Source of the DNA: Microcaldota archaeon
Lineage (GTDB): Archaea > Micrarchaeota > Micrarchaeia > Micrarchaeales > CABMGC01
Reading direction: 5' to 3'
DNA: 7,067 bases
Assembly (NCBI GenBank): GCA_027340645.1
Contig: DAHWQN010000031.1
Span: 1-7,067, forward strand
Position 1 is the stretch's first letter. Every line of letters starts with the position of its first letter. Position numbers and translations under genes: made by a program. Below are positions 1 through 5,925 of this stretch, piece by piece. The notes under the pieces are model-generated. The model was not told where the DNA came from and searched no databases. It saw only the letters and a list, made by a program, of their open reading frames with translations.

Positions 1-412
1 ATGCAGTGATTATTTCTTTTATACCTACAAATCGGAATAAGTTCAAGATTGTAGCTATGCTTATCGCGTTGTTCTTTCCCGAGAATCTTTTATCTTGTCG
101 ACTATACGCTAAGTACGGTACTACTGCACATATACTCCTAGCACCGCCGGTCTTTGCGTTGTCGGCTAAAAGTAATAACTCTAGCAATCTTTTATCTTGT
201 TCGGGGTAAGTTGTCTGAACTATTGTTACATCTCTATTTTTTACCGGATTTTTTATTCCAACTTCTGATTCTCCATCTGGAAATAACGTATATTCACAAC
301 CAGCAAAATCCGTGTGTAAGATTTTTGACAATTGTCTGCCTATTCCATTACCGCTAGGACCATCGATTATCAGCATAGGAGCAAAATCAGTGCTATTTTT
401 TATATCGCTCAT
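1..412 (-). CDS. prs: Ribose-phosphate pyrophosphokinase (PRPP synthetase), N-terminal 137 residues, cut by window edge
   Basis: This enzyme makes 5-phosphoribosyl-1-pyrophosphate (PRPP) from ribose 5-phosphate and ATP in the cytoplasm. PRPP feeds nucleotide, histidine and cofactor synthesis. The reading frame is open from the ATG at 412-410 to the left edge (137 full codons). Two signatures are visible: FPDGE at residues 44-48, and a long block from about 61 to 110 (VQTTYPEQDKRLLELLLLAD, then VPYLAYSRQDKRF) ending in the RQD nucleotide-binding motif at 105-107. The short, PEQDKR-containing form is typical of archaeal enzymes. The C-terminal half, with the catalytic loop and PRPP-binding motif, lies outside the window. 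The start abuts the stop of the pyrophosphatase-like gene (TAA then ATG, no gap), so it should be co-transcribed and translationally coupled. The residues after RQDKRF (SGKNNAISI) differ from the usual GE-containing loop, which may mean a specialised paralogue. Family assignment is confident; a dedicated role in this operon is inference. Confidence 0.93.
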   Translation of the reverse strand, partial: MSDIKNSTDFAPMLIIDGPSGNGIGRQLSKILHTDFAGCEYTLFPDGESEVGIKNPVKNRDVTIVQTTYPEQDKRLLELLLLADNAKTGGARSICAVVPYLAYSRQDKRFSGKNNAISIATILNLFRFVGIKEIITA

Positions 413-772
413 TTAATCAAATTCTTTACGCAGCATGATAGTTTCTTCCATTTTTAAAGAATCACGAATAAATCGGTATACTATACTAACCTCTTCCTTA
501 CTCATATTCCATAAGAGCTTTAGTTCTTTCTCATTTTTGAAATTGTCGATGGTCATAATTGCTCCTACGAGGCCGTTTTCTGCAGACCCTATAAAAATGT
601 CTACTTCTTCCCCATCTGATCCTCTGGTGTTAGCTATATAGCCATAATCTATCGGATATATTATATGCGAGTACGTAGGATGAGCCTTCCCTTTCGGCCT
701 GTCAATAACTATGCCATTTACCTTAATCTGTAATTCCCAATACTCCCAATCTATGATCGTCTTATTTTCCAT
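413..772 (-). CDS. Small inorganic pyrophosphatase-like protein (family I fold, 119 aa)
   Basis: The protein resembles the short (about 110-120 aa) pyrophosphatase-like proteins known from Firmicutes rather than the canonical 170-aa soluble enzyme. Visible motifs are IDRPKG (23-28), HP (31-32), YPIDYGY (39-45) and DGEEVD (53-58). The last corresponds to the PPase signature D-x-D-[PE]-x-D, with Glu at the second acidic position. Asp76 and the acidic residues near 81-83 may match the later metal ligands, but that alignment is uncertain. Canonical PPases hydrolyse PPi to two phosphates with Mg2+. Whether this short form does so, or hydrolyses another phosphoanhydride, cannot be told from sequence. 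The ATG lies 22 bases inside the end of the HPr-kinase-like gene, and the stop abuts the PRPP synthetase start, so it is in the middle of an operon. A PPi-removing role would suit either a PRPP-consuming transferase or a PPi-producing HprK-type phosphorylase; both are inference. Confidence 0.82.
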   Translation of the reverse strand: MENKTIIDWEYWELQIKVNGIVIDRPKGKAHPTYSHIIYPIDYGYIANTRGSDGEEVDIFIGSAENGLVGAIMTIDNFKNEKELKLLWNMSKEEVSIVYRFIRDSLKMEETIMLRKEFD

Positions 773-1752
773 ATTTGCTGCGCCTTTATTTTGTTTTCGA
801 TAAATTTTGAGATCTCCATAAGCCCTCCTCCAACATAAGTAATGGGGATGGTTTTAGTAAGCTCAACTGCAAATCTGAGCTGTTTTGCTTTAAGTTGCTC
901 ACCAAATACTTCAGGAAATAGTATCTTAGGACCAACCATCATGCATGGAACCCTCTCACTAAATTCTGTCAATGCAGAGTATACAGTTAAAAGCTCGGTG
1001 TTACCACCTTTTCTTGCATCAAATGTTACAAGTTCGTTATCCATCTTTTGGATTATTATTATCCTTTCAAGTTTCAATGGAAACTTAGCACGTTTTATTC
1101 CTAGATAAGCAGATGTTAGTGATACTTTGTCTGCGTGTGCAAGCTGCCCTTTAGCTATATTGTTCGTATTTAGACCTACGCGTTTTGCCACATGAAATCT
1201 TTTGAATTCATTTAATATGGAAGTTTTGCGCAGCGAGAATCGATCTATGCCATAAATTATCTCATGGCTATTAGAGTCCAAAAATACCCTGTTGCCTGAT
1301 ACATGCCCTATTGTCTTATCTTGGAGGCATGTGAAGACTGCGGTGGTGGTTTTTCCAGAGCCGGTAGGTCCAACAATCAAAACACCATTTTCGCCATAGG
1401 AAAGTCCGCTTGCATGTAATGAGAAAATCCCTTTTTTATTAAGAGCTTTTTCTAGCAGTTTAGAAACTAGAAATACAGAATCTACAACGAGGGTCTTTGT
1501 ATTGGAATTGGAATAGAACGTGGCTGTATCATCATCAATCCGCAGTCGCGGATTACCCTGCCTTATATTTATTTTTAGCTGTACTTCACTTATTTTATAA
1601 TTCTGACTAGTTTCCTCACATATGGGAAGATACTTTGTGAGTTGATCATTGAAGTGATCTTCTATTTTTGCGGGGATAGTAATAGCAGTTCTAACTCCAA
1701 GTAGGTTTAAATCGAGCGTTGTTGTTTGTTTTTTACTAAAATATTTAATCAT
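751..1752 (-). CDS. HPr kinase/phosphorylase-like P-loop protein (333 aa)
   Basis: The C-terminal half resembles the HprK/PEPCK-type kinase fold. It has HASG at 113-116, then a strand into a full Walker A loop GPTGSGKTT at 128-136. The order H-x-x-G, strand, P-loop is characteristic of HprK-like proteins. In true HprK a following acidic pair supplies the catalytic base and a metal ligand. Here the aligned stretch is VSGNRVFLD (151-159), with Gly-Asn in place of Asp-Asp. Residues 1-105 form a separate mixed alpha/beta N-terminal region without recognisable motifs. No membrane segment or signal peptide is visible. HprK-like proteins of this type often sit beside radical SAM enzymes in peptide-modification clusters, as here; their substrates are mostly unknown. 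The gene starts 26 bases after the radical SAM stop, with AAGGT at 1760-1764 as a likely ribosome binding site, and overlaps the next gene by 22 bases. Fold is fairly sure; kinase activity is not. Confidence 0.83.
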   Translation of the reverse strand: MIKYFSKKQTTTLDLNLLGVRTAITIPAKIEDHFNDQLTKYLPICEETSQNYKISEVQLKINIRQGNPRLRIDDDTATFYSNSNTKTLVVDSVFLVSKLLEKALNKKGIFSLHASGLSYGENGVLIVGPTGSGKTTTAVFTCLQDKTIGHVSGNRVFLDSNSHEIIYGIDRFSLRKTSILNEFKRFHVAKRVGLNTNNIAKGQLAHADKVSLTSAYLGIKRAKFPLKLERIIIIQKMDNELVTFDARKGGNTELLTVYSALTEFSERVPCMMVGPKILFPEVFGEQLKAKQLRFAVELTKTIPITYVGGGLMEISKFIENKIKAQQIWKIRRS

Positions 1753-1759
1753 TTACGTT

Positions 1760-1764
1760 ACCTT
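1760..1764 (-). promoter_or_regulatory. Ribosome binding site for the HPr-kinase-like gene
   Basis: On the minus strand AAGGT ends seven bases before the ATG at 1752. It can pair with the ACCU core of the archaeal 16S rRNA 3' end. It supports that start within the short gap between the two genes. Confidence 0.4.
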
Positions 1765-1778
1765 GCTTTATTAGTTTA

Positions 1779-2999
1779 TCACAGTGGCTTCCCTATCCAT
1801 GTGCAAAGATAGTCAATATGCACTAATCTTTGTTTTGTGGTAAGGTCTGGATCATTCGGAAATTTATGCATGTTCTTTGTTTGCACAGGGCAATATGGAT
1901 CTTTAGCCAACATGGTCCTTTCACCAGTTTCATATAGATGATGCAAGTAAGACCTTGCAGCACAACCACCACCGCACTTTTCTATCAATTGGCACCCTTC
2001 GCAGCCAATTATCCTCTCAGGATTTGCGTTTCTTTGTCTAAATACCCTAAATTGCGGTGAGTTTATTATATCCTTCAGGTTGTATTTTAATAAGTCATAC
2101 GTTGATTTATAGTCATGTAGGTATACGCACGGACTGACGTAGATTGCACCTTCAGGCGTTATAGAATGAATCCTAAACGAAGTTCTGCCGCAAGGACATC
2201 TGCGCGCTTTTTTGTAGTTTGAAACAGCCGCTATTGGTGGTTCACCAAGATCTACCGGCCGGCATACACGCATCAAATACGAAAATCCTGCATAGTATGC
2301 ATCCGCAGACAAGGCCATATCCATGTGTCGTCGCTCGACAGGTTTCATGGGGTTTATTCTAATGTTCGCGTCATACTTTTTAGCCGTCTTTACAAGCTTT
2401 GCTATGCGATCCAATGTAAAGTTCCAGTTCATTCCAGTCATGATTATTGTGTGAGGTTTGTTATGTTGTTGACATATACGTAGCGCCTCTATGGCTTGGT
2501 CATATAGTTTTGCACCCCTATTCCTATTATGTTCTTCTGCATAAGGGGAATCTAGAGAAACATCAACATCGTTAAGCAAATCGAATGCATCTCTGTGGTC
2601 TTCGTATAACCGTAAAAGCGTTATGCCGCTTGTTGTCAAACCCGTAGTTATACCTTTATCTGCCAGGCTTTTGATGATATAAGGCAGGAGCGTCTTTTTT
2701 GGATCTAAGCCATTTGTAAAAAGTGGTTCATTGCCACCAAGGTTGACGGTTTCAACATTATTTATACTAAGCTGATCTACGATTCTGCATATGATTGTTT
2801 CGGTTAAATCTTTTCCTTTTAATCTCGCACTCATACTATAACAGTGCTTGCAACGATATGGGCAGTCGTTTCCTAGTGTCCATCCGACATTTTTTATTTC
2901 CGGAGTTACCTCAGGAAGATCCTGGAATTCGTCTGTTGGGCCAACATTGCCCTTATAATGTTCTAGTGAGCCATATTCTGTTTGAGTGCTTTCTCGCAT
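1779..2999 (-). CDS. Radical SAM enzyme with SPASM domain (406 aa)
   Basis: This is a cytoplasmic iron-sulfur enzyme that cleaves S-adenosylmethionine to start radical chemistry. The core starts at WTLGNDCPYRCKHCY, giving the CX3CX2C cluster motif (Cys46, Cys50, Cys53). LGGNEP at 87-92 is the SAM-binding glycine-rich strand, and TTSG (122-125) and DVSLDSP (146-152) are later barrel strands. The C-terminal part is a complete seven-cysteine SPASM domain: Cys270-X13-Gly284-X6-Cys291, then CX2CX5CX3C (Cys333, 336, 342, 346), then Cys370. An extra Cys268 sits beside Cys270. SPASM enzymes normally carry two auxiliary 4Fe-4S clusters and mostly modify ribosomal peptides, although some act on proteins or small molecules. 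No PqqD-like recognition domain is fused or adjacent. The ATG at 2999 is preceded by GGTG with six-base spacing. It is the first gene of the left operon, behind the promoter at about 3092-3101. Family is near certain; substrate unknown. Confidence 0.96.
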   Translation of the reverse strand: MRESTQTEYGSLEHYKGNVGPTDEFQDLPEVTPEIKNVGWTLGNDCPYRCKHCYSMSARLKGKDLTETIICRIVDQLSINNVETVNLGGNEPLFTNGLDPKKTLLPYIIKSLADKGITTGLTTSGITLLRLYEDHRDAFDLLNDVDVSLDSPYAEEHNRNRGAKLYDQAIEALRICQQHNKPHTIIMTGMNWNFTLDRIAKLVKTAKKYDANIRINPMKPVERRHMDMALSADAYYAGFSYLMRVCRPVDLGEPPIAAVSNYKKARRCPCGRTSFRIHSITPEGAIYVSPCVYLHDYKSTYDLLKYNLKDIINSPQFRVFRQRNANPERIIGCEGCQLIEKCGGGCAARSYLHHLYETGERTMLAKDPYCPVQTKNMHKFPNDPDLTTKQRLVHIDYLCTWIGKPL

Positions 3000-3005
3000 T
3001 TGCTA

Positions 3006-3009
3006 CACC
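3006..3009 (-). promoter_or_regulatory. Ribosome binding site of the radical SAM gene
   Basis: GGTG on the minus strand lies six bases before the ATG at 2999 and matches the CACC part of the archaeal anti-Shine-Dalgarno end. Together with a leader of about 70 bases from the TATA box, it suggests leadered translation here, unlike the near-leaderless genes at 5887, 5953 and 6745. Confidence 0.4.
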
Positions 3010-3022
3010 AACCATAATCATC

Positions 3023-3040
3023 AACTAGCCAAACTAGGCA
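3023..3040. repeat. Tandem 9-base direct repeat in the leader of the radical SAM operon
   Basis: AACTAGCCA at 3023-3031 is followed directly by AACTAGGCA at 3032-3040, differing at one base. Each copy holds the self-complementary tetramer CTAG. The pair lies between the inferred transcription start (about 3070) and the radical SAM start codon, so it could be an operator or leader element. A chance origin is quite possible for so short a repeat. Confidence 0.4.
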
Positions 3041-3091
3041 GAATGGGGAACAACACAGCCTGATTTGACAGGATACTATTCTGCGTGAGGT

Positions 3092-3101
3092 AGTATATAA
3101 A
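3092..3101 (-). promoter_or_regulatory. Archaeal TATA box for the radical SAM / HprK-like / PPase-like / PRPP synthetase operon
   Basis: The minus strand reads CTTTATATAC, a near-perfect archaeal TATA box, in the 128-base gap after the acylphosphatase stop. Transcription would begin about 25 bases downstream, near 3070, leaving a leader of roughly 70 bases before the ATG at 2999. A separate promoter here implies that the left operon is expressed independently of the acylphosphatase operon upstream. Confidence 0.65.
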
Positions 3102-3127
3102 GACATATGCTCAAAATAAGGTGATTT

Positions 3128-3343
3128 CTAGGTAAACACCTGCGGACCATTCTGCATGGATATGTTTATATCATTCTCAAACAGCATTATCTGTTCTGGA
3201 GTCCCACATGCAAATACTTCAACGCTGCCGTCACGCATATTTCTCACCATTCCGTTTACATTATGTTTGTTGGCAGCTGCACGCACATGTGCTCTGTAAC
3301 CGACATCCTGCACTGCGCCATGCACTATGTAAAATGCTTTCAT
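3128..3343 (-). CDS. acyP: Acylphosphatase, short form (71 aa)
   Basis: Acylphosphatases hydrolyse carboxyl-phosphate bonds of small acyl phosphates in the cytoplasm. The first 60 residues match the family well: VHGAVQDVGYR (7-17) holds the phosphate-binding loop and catalytic Arg17, and GMVRNMRDGSVEV (31-43) holds catalytic Asn35. The usual Gly after VQ is Asp13. Family members are about 90 residues long. This one stops at 71, so the final helix-strand region, including the last beta strand, is missing or strongly shortened. The downstream sequence does not obviously resume the family pattern. It may be a natural short form or a recently truncated gene. The ATG lies one base after the stop of the DHH phosphoesterase gene, so it is the last gene of the middle operon. 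Family assignment is confident, activity less so. Confidence 0.88.
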   Translation of the reverse strand: MKAFYIVHGAVQDVGYRAHVRAAANKHNVNGMVRNMRDGSVEVFACGTPEQIMLFENDINISMQNGPQVFT

Positions 3344-3344
3344 G

Positions 3345-4739
3345 TTATTTCAGCTTCTCTTTCAGCATTGATATGAGCTCGCGCAGCATGTCCTCCTTTG
3401 GATATCCAGATGCTATCTTTATGTTTGCTGCAGTAATATGCCCGCCTCCGGATTCTATCTCCTCTGCGTACTTTTCCTTCAATTCAGATATCACTCCGAG
3501 TATGTTCGCCTTTTCAGCTATTGACGGATCGACGCGTATTGATATATAATTTCCGAAATGCAGGAGCAGTATCGCATGCTTTTTGCTTTCTAAGAGCTTC
3601 TCAAGAAGCTTGGAGGAGAACCTGCCCGGCAAAGGATACTTTGTATCCTCGCTCCTAATGTCCTCGAAACCTGACACGTATATTGTGCAGTTGCCAGCTG
3701 TGTACTTCTTCAGCTTCTGCATGGCATCTACAATAGCATCTGACATCTTCATTCTAGCGAATGATACCAGTTCAGCGTACCTGTCCTTGTCATTGATTAT
3801 AGAATCTATCTCTTTGGGTGATATACTCCGCGAAGACTGGCCAGTCGCTATCTTCACGTCGCTTGTGATCATGTCGAGCACATCCGACATATCCTGCCCC
3901 GGTACAGTCTTATCAGCATATGGGCTGTGATCCCCTATGAAAGACGCGTTTTCTATTTCTTTTGTATCGAACTGTGAAAATGTTTTTGAAAATTCAGATA
4001 CGAGAAATCCCGAAGTTAGTTCTGAGTTTCCATTGTGCTGCCATGGATTTATGTAGAATGGCAGCTCAGCGCCTATGAAACCTTCCTCAATTGGATGATG
4101 GTCTATCCAGATTATGTCAAAACGTTGCCTTATCAATTTTATCCCGGCGTTGCTGCCCTGTGAAGTTCCGAAATCCATTATGAAGAGAAGCGGCTTGGAC
4201 ACTGAAGAAAATCTTCCTGTTGTTGCACCATCCTGTTCAGCGTCTGAGATTGAATAGGTTATGCTCCTATTCATTACCCATGCAGCCGCATAGCCTCCTG
4301 GAATCCTTCCTTCAGATATTATATAGTCGATTGACTTGTAGAGCGCATACGCACCGCTTGCTCCATCTGCATCGTTGTGGAAGCGCATTATTATCGGTGC
4401 ACCTAGAATAAGCTTTACAAGGAGCAGCTTTGCAGCGCCTAGCATTTTAGGCCACATGTCTGACACTGTTTTGTCTATTGAACCTATTCCGCACTTATAC
4501 GGATGCAAATTCATCGCTGACTCCGCAAGCGCCTCCGCCTTTAATTCGATATCATCAATTTTCTTTGATACTCCAGTTCCAGTAATTTTGCCATCAGATA
4601 CATCCACTATGTCTCCGACACTGACGCCTTTCTGGCACTCAATCTCAATTGCTGTTGCAGGATTAGCGTCAAAAGTCATGCACCGTGCCAAGGGATTAAC
4701 CGAATTTTTTATGCAAGTAACTATGTACTTCAATGCCAT
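3345..4739 (-). CDS. DHH/DHHA1 family phosphoesterase (RecJ-like, 464 aa)
   Basis: DHH proteins are metal-dependent phosphodiesterases or exonucleases; archaeal members include RecJ-like nucleases and oligonucleotide or cyclic-dinucleotide hydrolases. With the start at ATG 4739, motif I is HNDADG (121-126), motif II the Asp in IMDFG (187-191), motif III IDHHP (212-216), and motif IV probably GDHSPY (269-274). The DHHA1 substrate-binding domain ends with SGGGH (430-434). All expected metal ligands appear present. Residues 1-75 add a small N-terminal region, with a stretch rich in Gly, Val and Asp (38-58) that could be a beta-barrel of OB or TRAM type; this is a guess. A longer frame from 4850 exists, but its extra 37 residues lie wholly inside the upstream gene, and the TGATG junction at 4737-4741 favours the shorter start. 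DNA, RNA or nucleotide substrate cannot be decided. Confidence 0.92.
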   Translation of the reverse strand: MALKYIVTCIKNSVNPLARCMTFDANPATAIEIECQKGVSVGDIVDVSDGKITGTGVSKKIDDIELKAEALAESAMNLHPYKCGIGSIDKTVSDMWPKMLGAAKLLLVKLILGAPIIMRFHNDADGASGAYALYKSIDYIISEGRIPGGYAAAWVMNRSITYSISDAEQDGATTGRFSSVSKPLLFIMDFGTSQGSNAGIKLIRQRFDIIWIDHHPIEEGFIGAELPFYINPWQHNGNSELTSGFLVSEFSKTFSQFDTKEIENASFIGDHSPYADKTVPGQDMSDVLDMITSDVKIATGQSSRSISPKEIDSIINDKDRYAELVSFARMKMSDAIVDAMQKLKKYTAGNCTIYVSGFEDIRSEDTKYPLPGRFSSKLLEKLLESKKHAILLLHFGNYISIRVDPSIAEKANILGVISELKEKYAEEIESGGGHITAANIKIASGYPKEDMLRELISMLKEKLK

Positions 4740-5887
4740 CAGCTCGCGTTGTAGTACACATTCTGCACACATGCACTGTTGATGCTTGCGTTTGTTATGT
4801 ATGAGCAGTAGCTTGTATTTGTGTATGTCCTTGCGAGGTATGCATAGCAATTGTAGCTGTTCAATAGCGGCATGGTTCCGCAGATGCTTACGTTTTTCGT
4901 CTGCATGGCTTCATACATAAGCACAATGTCAGTGCAGTTCTGCTTTGTCAGAGATGAATTTGAGCAAAGCGCATTTGATATTTTTGTGTAGTTGAGTGAG
5001 TAGTTTGCGATTGTGTTTGCTACTATGGAGCTGTTTGTGATATTTGGATGTGTCTGGGTCTCTTCTACGCAGATGTTCGAAAGTGTTGTGTTTAATACAG
5101 AGTTGCAGTAGCTGCTATTTCCGCGCTTATATGCCACATACATGTAGCACAGATCGCGTGCACTGTATGTTATATTAGTCAGATACTGAACGTAATTAAG
5201 CGGAGAACCGTAACTGGAGGTTATGGTGCCATTGGCTGATACATCGTATCCAGTAGCATATGCAGCAGGATATACCGTTATGTTGCTTACTGTATTTGTG
5301 TATGTTGAGCCGTTTACTAATGAACATTCAGAAGCGTTTGCAGTGGCATATGCGCTGCTCAGTGCGGCAGATGAAGTGCATATGGATTTGTAATAAGCAT
5401 TGCTTGAATATGAGCACACCGCAGGGCTTTTTAGCTTTGCAGCAAGTTGCGTCAGGCATCTATCACCCACAACAGGGCCCAGGCTGGCACATAGCTCGGA
5501 CGAGTTGGTCATGTTGGCTATATTGTATATGCAGGCTTCTTTATCCGATGAATTTGATATTGCAGAGCAGGCACCTGAGTCCTTAGTTTCGATGGATACA
5601 TTGTACACGCACAGGTTTACTGCATCCGAGCCGACCATGTACTCGCATACTGACACATTTGAAGAGGAATATGCCAGTTCATTTAGGCATGCGTTCTTGT
5701 AATAAGAAAGTGCTATGCCAGTGCATCTAGAAAGGCTGCTGCCTGGAGGTACATCTTCCATTAACAATACTGAAATTGCGATTATCACAAACACAACGGC
5801 CACCACTACGTAGATGTGGAGTTTTTCATCTTCTCCGAAAAGCTTGGATAAGAAATTTGGCTGTGATGCGCCAGAGGAAGATGCCAT
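4739..5887 (-). CDS. Membrane-anchored cysteine-repeat glycoprotein (382 aa), function unknown
   Basis: I do not recognise a named family. With the ATG at 5887, a short cytoplasmic N-terminus is followed by one hydrophobic helix at about 24-43, then a long outer domain of about 335 residues. The outer domain has 20 cysteines and about 20 N-glycosylation sequons. It is rich in Ser, Thr, Asn and Tyr. From Cys55 to Cys170 the spacing alternates almost exactly 12, 14, 12, 14 residues, marking four to five repeats of about 26 residues; the pattern returns at 247-273 and 336-373. Paired cysteines at this spacing suggest disulfide-stapled helical hairpins, which is inference. A GTG at 5908 could add seven residues, but the TATA spacing favours 5887. 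It is the first gene of the middle operon, overlapping the DHH gene by one base. A surface or adhesion-type role fits but is not shown. Confidence 0.85.
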   Translation of the reverse strand: MASSSGASQPNFLSKLFGEDEKLHIYVVVAVVFVIIAISVLLMEDVPPGSSLSRCTGIALSYYKNACLNELAYSSSNVSVCEYMVGSDAVNLCVYNVSIETKDSGACSAISNSSDKEACIYNIANMTNSSELCASLGPVVGDRCLTQLAAKLKSPAVCSYSSNAYYKSICTSSAALSSAYATANASECSLVNGSTYTNTVSNITVYPAAYATGYDVSANGTITSSYGSPLNYVQYLTNITYSARDLCYMYVAYKRGNSSYCNSVLNTTLSNICVEETQTHPNITNSSIVANTIANYSLNYTKISNALCSNSSLTKQNCTDIVLMYEAMQTKNVSICGTMPLLNSYNCYAYLARTYTNTSYCSYITNASINSACVQNVYYNAS

Positions 5888-5916
5888 AGTTTTCAATATA
5901 AATTCCACGGTAAGCT

Positions 5917-5925
5917 TATTATTTG
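5917..5925. promoter_or_regulatory. Shared TATA-like element between divergent surface-protein genes
   Basis: TTATTATTT on the plus strand (AAATAATAA on the minus) is centred at 5921. That is 32 bases before the plus-strand ATG at 5953 and 34 bases before the minus-strand ATG at 5887. Both distances fit near-leaderless archaeal transcripts, so one element may serve both directions. The plus-strand context CTTATTATTT is closer to consensus than the minus-strand reading. Confidence 0.5.

Noticed and set aside
6..357. Plus-strand frames of 67 codons at 6-209 and 154-357
   Set aside because: Both are antisense to the PRPP synthetase, whose minus-strand translation matches the family well.
842..1108. 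Plus-strand 88-codon frame
   Set aside because: It lies antisense to the HprK-like gene and shows no family features or promoter.
4375..4782. Plus-strand 135-codon frame
   Set aside because: It is antisense to the DHH gene, with composition explained by the reverse complement of real codons.
4740..4850. Longer N-terminus for the DHH protein starting at 4850
   Set aside because: The extra 37 residues lie entirely within the upstream cysteine-repeat gene in another frame, and the TGATG junction at 4737-4741 gives a natural coupled start at 4739.
5897..5904. ATTTATAT on the minus strand as a TATA box
   Set aside because: It is a good match, but only about 13 bases from ATG 5887, which would put the transcription start after the start codon. 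No suitable later start exists.
5888..5908. GTG start at 5908 for the cysteine-repeat protein
   Set aside because: It would add seven residues, but the only suitably placed TATA-like element is too close to it, while ATG 5887 has the expected spacing.
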